55,573 bases of DNA, taken from Nocardiopsis trehalosi NBRC 14201 (lineage in GTDB: Bacteria; Actinomycetota; Actinomycetes; Streptosporangiales; Streptosporangiaceae). Positions 43,075-51,444 of the stretch are shown in pieces (the first letter of the stretch is position 1; every line of letters starts with the position of its first letter). The DNA is taken from positions 1-55,573 of the forward strand of contig NZ_BCRK01000017.1 of the NCBI RefSeq assembly GCF_001552555.1. The letters run 5' to 3'. The notes beneath the pieces are model-generated. The model made no database searches, had not been told where the DNA came from, and saw only the letters and a list, made by a program, of their open reading frames with translations. A program made the position numbers and the translations under genes.

Positions 43075-43644
43075 CTAGTCGGTGTCGTCGATCACGTCGA
43101 GTTCGCGCAGCAGGAACAGGAACGCGCGCGCGTAGGGCGAGTCGGCGACCGCCGCCTCCACCCGGTCCCAGTCGGCCTGCTCGCGCAGCGCGCGGACCGT
43201 CAGCAGCGGCCCGCTGAAGTCGCACTCGTGCTCGGTGAAGGCGCGCAGCCGCATGACCAGCAGGTCGGTCGCGTCGAGCACCGGCACCAGGACGGACTCG
43301 ACCATGAGGGGGGTGGCGCGCTCCAGCATCTCCCGGCTCACGGGCACCCCGCCCGGCCGGTGGATCAGGTCGATCGGGGTGTCCCCGTCGCGCGCCTTGG
43401 CCAACCAGTCCTCCGACGCCTCCTCGACGGTCATGCCCGTCTCCTCCAAGGCGGCGAGGGCTTTGCCGACGTCCTCCTCGCAGAGCACGAAGTCGACGTC
43501 GTGCGCCGGGAAGGACGGGGGTGCGCCGCGCGCGTAGGCGGCGAAACTGCCGCTGAGCGCGAACGGGACGCCCTGCTCCTTGAGCGTCTTGGCGATGCGT
43601 TTGAGGGTGGTCAGCAGGACCTGCGTCTCCGGCCCTTTGGTCAT
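43075..43644 (-). CDS. Nucleotidyltransferase-fold protein
   Basis: The 189-residue protein has a minimal nucleotidyltransferase core: FALSGSFAAYARG (G-S), then PAHDVDFVLCEED with the D-x-D metal pair, and PIDLIHRPGG with a third acidic residue. This is the DUF6036/AbiEii-like type. No antitoxin-like partner is present, so a toxin role is not supported. It begins the operon with the BON and phosphoesterase genes. GGGGGGAG precedes the ATG. Confidence 0.82.
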   Translation of the reverse strand: MTKGPETQVLLTTLKRIAKTLKEQGVPFALSGSFAAYARGAPPSFPAHDVDFVLCEEDVGKALAALEETGMTVEEASEDWLAKARDGDTPIDLIHRPGGVPVSREMLERATPLMVESVLVPVLDATDLLVMRLRAFTEHECDFSGPLLTVRALREQADWDRVEAAVADSPYARAFLFLLRELDVIDDTD

Positions 43645-43817
43645 CGGCTCCCCCCGGGAGTCCTGGTAGCGTCTCCGGCCGCCGGGCTCCGTCGCGGCGC
43701 CCGGCGGCCGCCTGGGGCACCGCTACCACAGGCCCAGCGGGGCAAACCGCGCCCCCGGGTTTCGCCGCCCCGCGCACCGGTAGTGGGACGGGCAACCACC
43801 ACGGAGGGAGCCCGGAC

Positions 43818-44483
43818 ATGCATGTGCGAACGGTGACCGTCGAGGCCGACGGCGCCGCCCTGCCCGGCGACCTCGCGGCCGGACCGGACCCCGTCGGCGT
43901 GATCGTGTTCGCCCACGGCAGCGGCAGTTCGCGGCGCAGTGCGCGCAACACCGCCGTCGCCCAGGCGCTGCACACGCGCGGCTACGCCACCCTGCTGCTC
44001 GACCTGCTCACCGAGGAGGAGGCGCGGGAGGACGAGACCACCCGCTCCCTGCGCTTCGACATCGACCTGCTGACCCGGCGGCTGACCGCCGCGGTCGACG
44101 CGGCCGCCGCCCACCCCGCGACGACCGGCCGGCCCATCGGCCTGTTCGGGGCCAGCACCGGCGCCGCCGCCGCCCTGCGCACGGCCGCCGAGCGGCCCGA
44201 TCTGGTGGGCGCCGTTGTGGGCCGGGGCGGGCGGGTGGACCTCGCCGGGGACGCAGTGGGGGGCGTCGCCGTCCCCGTCCTGCTGATCGTGGGCAGCGCC
44301 GACGAGGACGTGGTCCGGCTCAGCTTCGAGGCGGTCGACCGGATGCACGTCGCCGCCGAGGTGCACCTCGTCCCGGGCGCCACCCACCTGTTCCCCGAGC
44401 CCGGCGCGCTGGAGCAGGTCGCCGGCGCGGCCATGGCCTGGTTCGACGACCACCTCGGCGCGGACCGCTCCCACGGGCGCTGA
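43818..44483 (+). CDS. Alpha/beta hydrolase (dienelactone hydrolase-like)
   Basis: The 221-residue protein has the alpha/beta hydrolase fold: VIVFAHGSGSSRRSARN with the oxyanion region, GYATLLLDLLTEEE, GLFGASTGAAAALRTAA with the nucleophile Ser in G-x-S-x-G, VPVLLIVGSADEDVV with the Asp, and PGATHLFPEPG with the His. Such proteins often accompany phosphoribosyltransferase-like stress genes, but none is here. Substrate unknown. GGAGGGAG precedes the ATG. Confidence 0.9.
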   Translation: MHVRTVTVEADGAALPGDLAAGPDPVGVIVFAHGSGSSRRSARNTAVAQALHTRGYATLLLDLLTEEEAREDETTRSLRFDIDLLTRRLTAAVDAAAAHPATTGRPIGLFGASTGAAAALRTAAERPDLVGAVVGRGGRVDLAGDAVGGVAVPVLLIVGSADEDVVRLSFEAVDRMHVAAEVHLVPGATHLFPEPGALEQVAGAAMAWFDDHLGADRSHGR

Positions 44484-44500
44484 TCCGCCGACCCGCTGAC

Positions 44501-44538
44501 GGCCCGCGCGCCCCTCCCCCGGGCGGGGTGCGCGGGCC
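44501..44538 (+). terminator. Terminator-like hairpin after the hydrolase gene
   Basis: GGCCCGCGCGCCCC (44501-44514) pairs with GGGGTGCGCGGGCC (44525-44538) with a single G-U pair, 18 bp after the stop codon. Confidence 0.7.
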
Positions 44539-45386
44539 CTCGTGTGCGCGGCCGCGCGTGCGGCCGGGGAGGGTGCGGAAGCGGGGGCGCGGATCGCGGT
44601 AGCGGACCGCCTGGGTCGGTGAGGGGGCGCGGAGCGCCTCGGGCGGGCGTTCGGGCCGGGCGCGGGAGCGGGGCCCGGGAAGGGCGGAAGGCGGGAAGGA
44701 CGGGCGGTGGCCGCACCGGACGCGGGGCGGGGACCGGGCCGGGACGCCGACGGTGCTGGACGGGTGTCGCGGCGTCCCGGCCGCACCCCGTGGGCCGGCG
44801 CCGGGCGACTCCCCCCGAAGTCCACCGGGCGCCGACCGCGCGGAGGGGGCCGCGACCGGGCCGCGGACCGCCTCCGGGGGCGGTGCGGGCGCCCGTGGGA
44901 AGGTGCGGGCGCCGGATGCGCCACCGCGGCCCTGGGGACCGGGCGGCGCGCACCCCCCACCTATCCGCCGATCGGCGGTTCATGCGCGGGCAATGGCGGC
45001 TTCTTTACCCGGATTGCCGTCCGCGCATGTCAGCGGGGTCACAGCCGCCCGGGAATTTCCGGGTATGGGGCCCGGTTCTCTTCCGGGAACGGCCGCGCCA
45101 CCGGACTTCGGCGCCCACCGCCCGCTCAGTGGGGGTGGCAGGGGCCCTCCGCGCCCCCCGTGGTCCGACTCACAGCACGCAAAGCGCCGGTCATCCGGGA
45201 TCCAACGTTCGGTGGTTCAGATCACGGGACGTTCATGGGAACACCGGGATTGTCCGTTATGGGTGCCGTGTTGCAGCCGGGGTGTCCCGCTCTTGGGACC
45301 GTTCAGGTGCCTCCGCCGCTCGGCGGGCCGTGTGCCGCCTTCATCACCGCATCTGCACGTTTTCGTATGCCTTTCGGAGTTTTCTG
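44539..45386 (+). other. 850-bp gap and possible long leader of the MFS gene
   Basis: No credible gene is present. The first half (to about 44950) is extremely GC-rich. The second half is AT-richer, with many short ATG starts and small palindromes such as CCCGG-GAATTT-CCGGG (45049-45064 region). It may hold the promoter and an untranslated leader of the MFS gene, but I recognise no riboswitch class. Confidence 0.4.
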
Positions 45387-46685
45387 TTGAGCCTCACCGC
45401 CGTACGCCCGCGCCGTCCGGCCGCCGCCGTCCCCGCACCGTCCCCGACCCCGGCCCCCGAGACGCCCCGCCGTCCCCGCCGGTCCGTCGTCCTGCTGGTC
45501 TTCGTGCTGGGCATGCTCTCGGCCACCAGCTCGCTGGCCACCGACCTCTACCTGCCCGCCTTCCCGCAGATCGCCCACGACCTGGGCGCGACCGAGTCGC
45601 AGGTGCAGCTCACCCTCACCGCGGTGATGGTGGGCCTGGCCGTCGGGCAGATCATCGTCGGCCCGCTCAGCGACCGCTTCGGACGGCGGGTCCCGCTGCT
45701 GATCGGAGTCGCGGTGTTCACCGCGACCTCCTTCCTGTGCATGGTCGTCACCTCCGCTGAGATGTTCACGGCCGTCCGGCTCCTCCAGGGCCTGGCCGCG
45801 GCGGTCTCCGCCGTGGTCTCACGGGCCGTCGTACGCGACGTCTTCGACGGCGACTCCGCCGCGCGGCTGTTCTCGCGCCTGACGCTGATCGTCGGCCTGG
45901 CGCCGATGCTCGGCCCGATCATGGGCGGCCAGCTCCTGCTGTTCGGCCCGTGGCAGCTGCTGTTCGCCGTGCTCGGCGCGGCCGGTGTCGCCGGGTTCGC
46001 CCTGGTCTACTTCGGCCTGCCGGAGAGCCTGCCGCACAGCGAGCGCGTCCGCCAGGACCCGAAGGCCACCCTGCGGCTGTTCGGCCGCCTGCTCCGCGAC
46101 CCGGCGTTCATCGCGCCGACGCTGACCATGGGCTTCAGCTTCGCGATGACCTTCACCTACATCTCCGCGTTCTCGTTCGTCTCCCAGTCGGAGTTCGGCG
46201 CGACCGCGCAGCAGTTCTCGATCATCTTCGGCATCAACACCCTCGGCATGATCATCGGCAACCAGGTCAACGCCGCGCTGATCACCCGGATGGACACCCC
46301 GCGCCGGCTCATCGCCGGCCTGCTCGGGGCCACCGCCTCGGTGGCCGCCCTGGGCGGCCTGCACCTGACCGGCAACGCCACGCTGGTGACCGTCACCGCG
46401 GTGCTGTTCGTGATGATGTTCTTCACCGGCCTGATCTCGCCGAACGCCACGACGCTGGCCATCGTCAGCCGGCCGACGTCGGAGGCGGGCAGCGCCTCGG
46501 CGCTGCTGGGCACGCTCCAGTTCGCCTTCGGCGGCGCGCTGGCCGCCGCCGCCGGGCTCACCAGCACCGGCGAGGCGACCCTGGGCAGCATGGCCCTGGT
46601 CATGGTGGTGACGTCGCTGGCGGCGACGGGCGTCTACCTCGCGCTCGTGCTGCGGCGGCGGAGCGTCTCCCTCGCGGCGGCCTGA
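45387..46685 (+). CDS. Bcr/CflA-type MFS drug exporter
   Basis: The 432-residue protein has twelve helices and the Bcr/CflA pattern: TSSLATDLYLPAFPQIAHDL, VGQIIVGPLSDRFGRRVPLL (motif A), AAVSAVVSRAVVRDVFDGDS, and MLGPIMGGQLL (motif C region). It should export drugs such as chloramphenicol-, bicyclomycin- or sulfonamide-like compounds. The likely start is TTG at 45387, because GGAG lies 7 nt upstream and no ATG or GTG exists between the upstream leader and helix 1. The leader before it is long and AT-richer. Confidence 0.87.
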   Translation: MSLTAVRPRRPAAAVPAPSPTPAPETPRRPRRSVVLLVFVLGMLSATSSLATDLYLPAFPQIAHDLGATESQVQLTLTAVMVGLAVGQIIVGPLSDRFGRRVPLLIGVAVFTATSFLCMVVTSAEMFTAVRLLQGLAAAVSAVVSRAVVRDVFDGDSAARLFSRLTLIVGLAPMLGPIMGGQLLLFGPWQLLFAVLGAAGVAGFALVYFGLPESLPHSERVRQDPKATLRLFGRLLRDPAFIAPTLTMGFSFAMTFTYISAFSFVSQSEFGATAQQFSIIFGINTLGMIIGNQVNAALITRMDTPRRLIAGLLGATASVAALGGLHLTGNATLVTVTAVLFVMMFFTGLISPNATTLAIVSRPTSEAGSASALLGTLQFAFGGALAAAAGLTSTGEATLGSMALVMVVTSLAATGVYLALVLRRRSVSLAAA

Positions 46686-46713
46686 GGCCGGGCGGCACCG
46701 GCCGTACAAAGGG

Positions 46714-46748
46714 AGGGGCGGACACGCGCGGTCGTGTCCGCCCCTTTC
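46714..46748 (+). terminator. Intrinsic terminator of the MFS gene
   Basis: AGGGGCGGACACG and CGTGTCCGCCCCT (perfect 13-bp arms) flank CGCGGT and are followed by TTTCG, 28 bp past the stop codon. The AT-rich gap 46780-46835 that follows lies between convergent genes and shows no gene. Confidence 0.8.
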
Positions 46749-46873
46749 GCATGCCCGCGGTCCGGCGGCAGCCCCGCGATCGGACGATTAGATCCGGCAC
46801 CTTTACGACATAGATTTACTTTTGCGCCTTGAGCCCCTTCAGCGCCCGATGTCCGTTCCGTCCGGCGGGGGCG

Positions 46874-48451
46874 TCAGTCGCGGAGCCGCAGTGCCAGGAA
46901 CAGGTCGACCCGGTCCTCCAGTCGGGACAGGTCGCGCCCGGTCAGCTCCTCCACCCGGCCGATGCGGTACCGCAGCGTGTTGACGTGGACGTGCATCGCC
47001 GCCGCGCACCGCTGCCAGGAGCCGGAGTGCTCCAGGAACCGGCGCAGCGTCGCGACCAGGTCGGAGCGGTGGTCGCGGTCGTAGGCCAGCAGCGGGCCCA
47101 GCAGGCGGTCGCGGTAGGAGGTCCGCACATCCTCGGGCACCGACGCCAGCAGCAGCTCGTGGGAGTCGATCTCGGCGCCGGCGATCACCCGCGACCGCCC
47201 GCCGCGGACCTCGGCCAGCCGCCGCGCGTGCCGCGCCTCGACCGCCGCCCCGCGCAGCCCCGCGACCCCCGCCACCGGCGAGGCCACCCCCACCGCCAGC
47301 CGGTGCTCGGCGAGCCCGGCCTCCAGGACCCGGGCGCCGCGCACGAGTTCGGCGCGCACGGCCTCGGCCGCCCCCGCCGGACCGCCGCCGCCCACCCGCA
47401 CCACCGCCAGCGCCTCGTCCTCCCCCGCGACCACCGCGCCGGGCGTCCCGGCGAGCAGCTCCGCGGTGACCCGGCGCGCCAGGCCGGCGGTCCGGGGCGC
47501 GGGCAGCAGCGCCGCGCTCACCACGACGTGCGCCGCGCCCGCGCCGCCGGCGCCGCCGTCGTCGGCCGGCAGCCGCAGCAGGGCGGCCGCCTCGGAGAAG
47601 CGCTGGGCCGCCAGCAGCCGCGGCAGCCCTTCGACGTGGCGCGCCTCGTCCTGCTCCCGCTCCTCGGCGCGGCTGCGCGCCAGCGCCGCCAGGGCGCCCA
47701 GCTCGGCCACCGCCTCGCGCACCTCCTCCGACGCCGCCTCCGGGTCGCCCTCGACCACCAGCAGCCACCCGGCCAGGGGGTGGCCGCCGCGCGTGCGCAC
47801 AGGCGCGACGACGGCCGCGCGCGGGCCCCCCGCGGCGGGCAGCTCGACCCGGCGCGGGAACGCCCCCGGGGTCAGCGCCCGCTCGGCGGCGAGTTCGCGG
47901 TCGGCGGCCGGCATGCCGGGCCCGGCGGACGCGACGGCCCGCCCGGTGCTCGACAGCACCCAGGCGCGCAGCCCCGCCTCGGCGGCGGCCTCGGCGAACG
48001 CGGCCGGGAAGTCGGCGCCGGCCGCGACGTCGGCGAGCAGCCGGCGGTGCCGGTCGCGGGTGGCGGCCAGCGCGGTCCGCCGGAGCGCGTCGCGGCTGCG
48101 CAGGACCTCCTCGGTGATCTCGGCGAACGAGGTCGCGGCGGGCACCTCCAGCAGCGGCAGCCCGTGCCGGGCGCACGCCGCGACGAGGTCGTCGGGCACC
48201 TCCCCCAGCGCGGTGCCCGCGGCCAGGCAGGCGGCGCCCGCGGCCGCCACGGAGGAGACGAACTCCTCGGAGTCGGCGGGGCCGGTGCGCCACATCATGC
48301 CGGTGAGCACGATCTCGCCGCCGGACAGGTAGCGCTCGGGGCGGAGCAGGTCGGTGGTGTAGGCGCCGGTGACGTCGCGGTCGACGCGGTCGGCGCCGGC
48401 GAGGACGCGCAGCCGCAGCCGCGCGACCGCGACCAGCTCGGCGATGCGCAT
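46874..48451 (-). CDS. pucR: PucR-family transcriptional regulator
   Basis: The 525-residue protein has the PucR layout. The N-terminal purine-catabolism domain contains DRVDRDVTGAYTTDLLRPER and GGEIVLTGMMW. A long GAF-like/GGDEF-related middle follows. The C-terminal HTH_30 contains FLEHSGSWQRCAAAMHVHVN and TLRYRIGRVEELTGRDLSR. PucR proteins activate purine use genes under nitrogen limitation. Its gene is divergent from the xanthine dehydrogenase operon, its probable target. GAGGGG precedes the ATG. Confidence 0.9.
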   Translation of the reverse strand: MRIAELVAVARLRLRVLAGADRVDRDVTGAYTTDLLRPERYLSGGEIVLTGMMWRTGPADSEEFVSSVAAAGAACLAAGTALGEVPDDLVAACARHGLPLLEVPAATSFAEITEEVLRSRDALRRTALAATRDRHRRLLADVAAGADFPAAFAEAAAEAGLRAWVLSSTGRAVASAGPGMPAADRELAAERALTPGAFPRRVELPAAGGPRAAVVAPVRTRGGHPLAGWLLVVEGDPEAASEEVREAVAELGALAALARSRAEEREQDEARHVEGLPRLLAAQRFSEAAALLRLPADDGGAGGAGAAHVVVSAALLPAPRTAGLARRVTAELLAGTPGAVVAGEDEALAVVRVGGGGPAGAAEAVRAELVRGARVLEAGLAEHRLAVGVASPVAGVAGLRGAAVEARHARRLAEVRGGRSRVIAGAEIDSHELLLASVPEDVRTSYRDRLLGPLLAYDRDHRSDLVATLRRFLEHSGSWQRCAAAMHVHVNTLRYRIGRVEELTGRDLSRLEDRVDLFLALRLRD

Positions 48452-48606
48452 GGAGTCCCCTCACTAGGCCGGGGTCAGGGCGCGGCCGTGTCGGGCGCGG
48501 CCGGCACCGCGCCGGTCCGCGTGGCGGACACGTTAGCCCACCCCCGGACTTGTAGGAAAGAACGAAGCGGGGCGGTGGCGCGGACGCCGTCTTCATGGAT
48601 TCGCGT

Positions 48607-48628
48607 TCTGGTTCCCGCGCGAACCGGA
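48607..48628. promoter_or_regulatory. Inverted repeat in the pucR/xanthine dehydrogenase intergenic region
   Basis: TCTGGTTC (48607-48614) and GAACCGGA (48621-48628) pair with one mismatch around 6 bp, about 85 bp upstream of the operon start codon. It is a candidate regulator site in the 262-bp divergent gap. Confidence 0.4.
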
Positions 48629-48713
48629 GTGGTCTACTTCACACAGGCGCCGATCAACGGGCGGCGACCGGCCCGGTGAACGATCCGCGACACGGCGACG
48701 AACGAGGACACCT

Positions 48714-49583
48714 ATGGACTTCCTGAGCCCTTCCACCTGGGAGGAGGCGCTCGCCGCCAAGAGCGAGCACCCCGACGCGGTGCCGATCATGGGCGGGACC
48801 GACGTCATGGTCGAACTCAACTTCGACCGGCGCCGCCCGCCCGCGCTGCTCGACCTCACCCGCGTCCCCGAGCTGACCGCGTGGGGGCCCGACGGGCCGC
48901 ACCTGCGCCTGGGCGCGGGCGTCTGCTACACCGACGTCATCGCCCACCTGGGCGACCGCGCCCCGGCCCTGGCCCAGGCGTCGCGGTCGGTCGCCTCGCC
49001 GCAGATCCGCAACCGCGGCACGGTCGGCGGCAACCTCGGCGGGGCCTCCCCCGCCGGCGACGCCCACCCGCCGCTGCTGGCCACCGGCGCCGAGGTCGAA
49101 CTTGCGTCGGTGCGCGGGGTGCGGCGGGTGCCGATCCGCGAGTTCTACGTCGGGTTCCGGCAGACGGCGCGGCGGCCCGACGAGCTGATCGCGGCCGTGC
49201 TGCTGCCCGCGCCGCGCGGTCCGCAGGCGTTCAGCAAGATCGGGCCGCGCAACGCCATGGTGATCTCCGTGGCGTCGTTCGCGCTGGCGCTGGACGGCGA
49301 CGCCCGCACGGTCGGCACCGGCATCGGGTCGGCGGGGCCGACCCCGCTGCGGGCGCCCGACGCCGAGCGGTTCCTGGCCGAGCGCTTCGACTGGGACGGC
49401 GGCACCCCGCCCGCCCCCGCCGACGTGCACAAGTTCGGCGAACTCGTCGCCGAGGCCGCCCGGCCCATCGACGACGTGCGCGGCAGCGCCGCCTACCGGC
49501 GCCGCTCCCTGGCGGTCATGGCCCGCCGCGCGCTCGCCTGGACCGCCACCGACTACCGCGAGGGGACCGCGAGATGCGCGTGA
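48714..49583 (+). CDS. Xanthine dehydrogenase FAD-binding subunit
   Basis: The 289-residue protein is the FAD subunit of a three-subunit xanthine dehydrogenase (PucC/XdhB-like). VPIMGGTDVMVELNFDRRRP binds the flavin pyrophosphate, SPQIRNRGTVGGNLGGASPA is the second FAD motif, and SAAYRRRSLAVMARRAL is the C-terminal CO-dehydrogenase-type domain. It relays electrons from the 2Fe-2S subunit to NAD. Its 3' end overlaps the next gene by 10 bp. Confidence 0.94.
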   Translation: MDFLSPSTWEEALAAKSEHPDAVPIMGGTDVMVELNFDRRRPPALLDLTRVPELTAWGPDGPHLRLGAGVCYTDVIAHLGDRAPALAQASRSVASPQIRNRGTVGGNLGGASPAGDAHPPLLATGAEVELASVRGVRRVPIREFYVGFRQTARRPDELIAAVLLPAPRGPQAFSKIGPRNAMVISVASFALALDGDARTVGTGIGSAGPTPLRAPDAERFLAERFDWDGGTPPAPADVHKFGELVAEAARPIDDVRGSAAYRRRSLAVMARRALAWTATDYREGTARCA

Positions 49584-50092
49584 CATTCGAGGTCAACGGC
49601 GAGCCCGTGACCGCCGACGACGTCTGGCCCGGCGAGAGCCTGCTCTACGTGCTGCGCGAGCGGCTGGGCCTGCCGGGCAGCAAGAACGCCTGCGAGCAGG
49701 GCGAGTGCGGGTCGTGCACGGTCTACCTGGACGGGGTGACCGCGTGCGCCTGCCTGGTCGCCGCCGGGCAGTGCGCGGGCCGCAGCGTCCGCACCGTGGA
49801 GGGCCTGGCGGAGGCCGGGCCGGACGGCGAGCGGCGGCTGGCCGCCGTGCAGGAGGCGTTCGTCGAGGCCGGGGCCGTGCAGTGCGGATTCTGCACCCCG
49901 GGCCTGCTCGTGCAGGCCGACGACCTGCTGGAGCGGACGGCCCGCGCCGGGCGGGGCGTGCCCGGGGACCCGGAGATCCGGGAGGCCCTCGCGGGCAACC
50001 TGTGCCGGTGCACCGGCTACGAGAAGATCCTCGACGCGGTCCGCCTCGCGGCCGCCCGCGAGGCCGGGACCACCGAAGGGGGTGCGGCGTGA
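49574..50092 (+). CDS. Xanthine dehydrogenase 2Fe-2S subunit
   Basis: The 172-residue protein has both iron-sulfur domains: CEQGECGSCTVYLDG for the plant-type cluster (C-x4-C-x2-C plus a later Cys in CACLV), and CGFCTPG with NLCRCTGYEKIL for the second cluster. It links the molybdenum centre to the FAD subunit (PucE/XdhC-like). The ATG lies within the end of the FAD-subunit gene, and its stop overlaps the deaminase start as GTGA. Confidence 0.95.
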   Translation: MRVTFEVNGEPVTADDVWPGESLLYVLRERLGLPGSKNACEQGECGSCTVYLDGVTACACLVAAGQCAGRSVRTVEGLAEAGPDGERRLAAVQEAFVEAGAVQCGFCTPGLLVQADDLLERTARAGRGVPGDPEIREALAGNLCRCTGYEKILDAVRLAAAREAGTTEGGAA

Positions 50093-51444
50093 GCGCCGTC
50101 GTCATCGAGGGGGCGCACGTCGCCACCGTCAGCGGGGCCGAGTACCCCGACGGGCACGTGGTGGCGGTGGACGGCCGCATCACCGCCGTCGGCGCCGGCC
50201 CCGCCCCGGACGCGCCGGCCGGCGCCCGCCGGATCGACGGGCGCGGCCACCTGCTCACCCCGGGCCTGGTCAACAGCCACAACCACCTCTACCAGTGGGC
50301 GACCCAGGGGCTGTTCGCCGACGCCACCCTGTTCGAGTGGCTGGTGGGCTCCTACGACATCTGGCACCGGCTGGACGCCGAGGTGGTGGCCGGCACGACG
50401 ACGGCGGGCACCGCGTGGCTGGCGCTGTCGGGGTGCACGACCGTCTCCGACCACCACTACATCTTCCCGGCGGGCCGGGGCGACATCGTCGCCGCGGAGG
50501 TCGAGGCCGCCCGCCGGGTCGGGGTCCGGCTGGACCTCGCGCGCGGGTCGATGGACCGGGGCCGCTCCTCGGGCGGGCTGCCGCCCGACGCGGTGGTGGA
50601 GACCCTCGACGGCGCCCTGGCCGGGACCTCGGCGGCGATCGACGCCCACCACGACCCGGCGTTCGACGCGATGACGCGGGTCGCCGTCGCCCCCTGCTCC
50701 CCGTTCTCGGTGAGCCGGGAGCTGATGACCGGCGCCGCCGAGCTGGCCAGGTCGCGCGGCGTCCGCCTGCACACCCACCTCGCCGAGACCGTGGACGAGG
50801 AGGAGCAGTGCCGGGCCGAGTTCGGCTGCACCCCCGCGGAGTACGCCGAGAAGCTCGGCTGGCTCGGCGAGGACGTGTGGCTCGCCCACGCCGTGCACCT
50901 GTCGGACGCGGCGATCGCCCGCATCGCCGCCACCGGCACCGGGATCGCCCACTGCCCCACCTCCAACGCCCGCCTGGGCGCCGGCATCTGCCGCACCACC
51001 GAACTCCTCGCGGCCGGGGTGCCGGTGGGGCTCGGAGTGGACGGCCCGGCGTCCAGCGAGCTGTCCGGGGTGGTCGGGGAGATCCACCAGGCGGTGCTGA
51101 TGGCGCGCGCCCGCAAGGGGCCGCAGGCGCTCAGCGCCCGCCAGGCGCTGCACATGGCCACCCTCGGCGGGGCGCGCTGCCTGGGCCGCGCGGACGAGCT
51201 GGGCGCGATCGCCCCCGGCCGGCTCGCCGACCTCGCGCTGTGGCGGGTCGACGGGTTCGGCCACGGCGTGGTGGACGACCCGGTGGTGGCGCTCGCGTTC
51301 GGGCCGCCGCCCCCGCTGGAGCTGCTGCTCGTCGGCGGGTCGCCCGTCGTGGAGCGCGGCGAGCTGCGCACCGTCTCCTCCGGCGAGGCCGCCCGCGCGG
51401 GCCGCGCCGCCCACACCCGACTGCTCCAGGAGGTGGACCGCTGA
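50089..51444 (+). CDS. Amidohydrolase, probable 8-oxoguanine deaminase
   Basis: The 451-residue protein is a TIM-barrel amidohydrolase of the AtzB/8-oxoguanine deaminase group. Metal site: His64 and His66 in NSHNH, LHTHLAETVDEE, AHAVHLSD and GVDGPASSE with the Asp. FADATLFEWLVGSYDIWHRL is typical of 8-oxoguanine deaminases. Deamination of 8-oxoguanine gives urate, the same product as xanthine dehydrogenase. The gene is inserted between two dehydrogenase subunit genes and is coupled at both ends (GTGA and TGATG). Confidence 0.88.
   Translation: MSAVVIEGAHVATVSGAEYPDGHVVAVDGRITAVGAGPAPDAPAGARRIDGRGHLLTPGLVNSHNHLYQWATQGLFADATLFEWLVGSYDIWHRLDAEVVAGTTTAGTAWLALSGCTTVSDHHYIFPAGRGDIVAAEVEAARRVGVRLDLARGSMDRGRSSGGLPPDAVVETLDGALAGTSAAIDAHHDPAFDAMTRVAVAPCSPFSVSRELMTGAAELARSRGVRLHTHLAETVDEEEQCRAEFGCTPAEYAEKLGWLGEDVWLAHAVHLSDAAIARIAATGTGIAHCPTSNARLGAGICRTTELLAAGVPVGLGVDGPASSELSGVVGEIHQAVLMARARKGPQALSARQALHMATLGGARCLGRADELGAIAPGRLADLALWRVDGFGHGVVDDPVVALAFGPPPPLELLLVGGSPVVERGELRTVSSGEAARAGRAAHTRLLQEVDR

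Noticed and set aside
43075-43644. AbiEii-type toxin of a toxin-antitoxin pair
   Set aside because: The nucleotidyltransferase core is AbiEii-like, but no AbiEi-like antitoxin is encoded beside it; the operon partners are BON and phosphoesterase genes.
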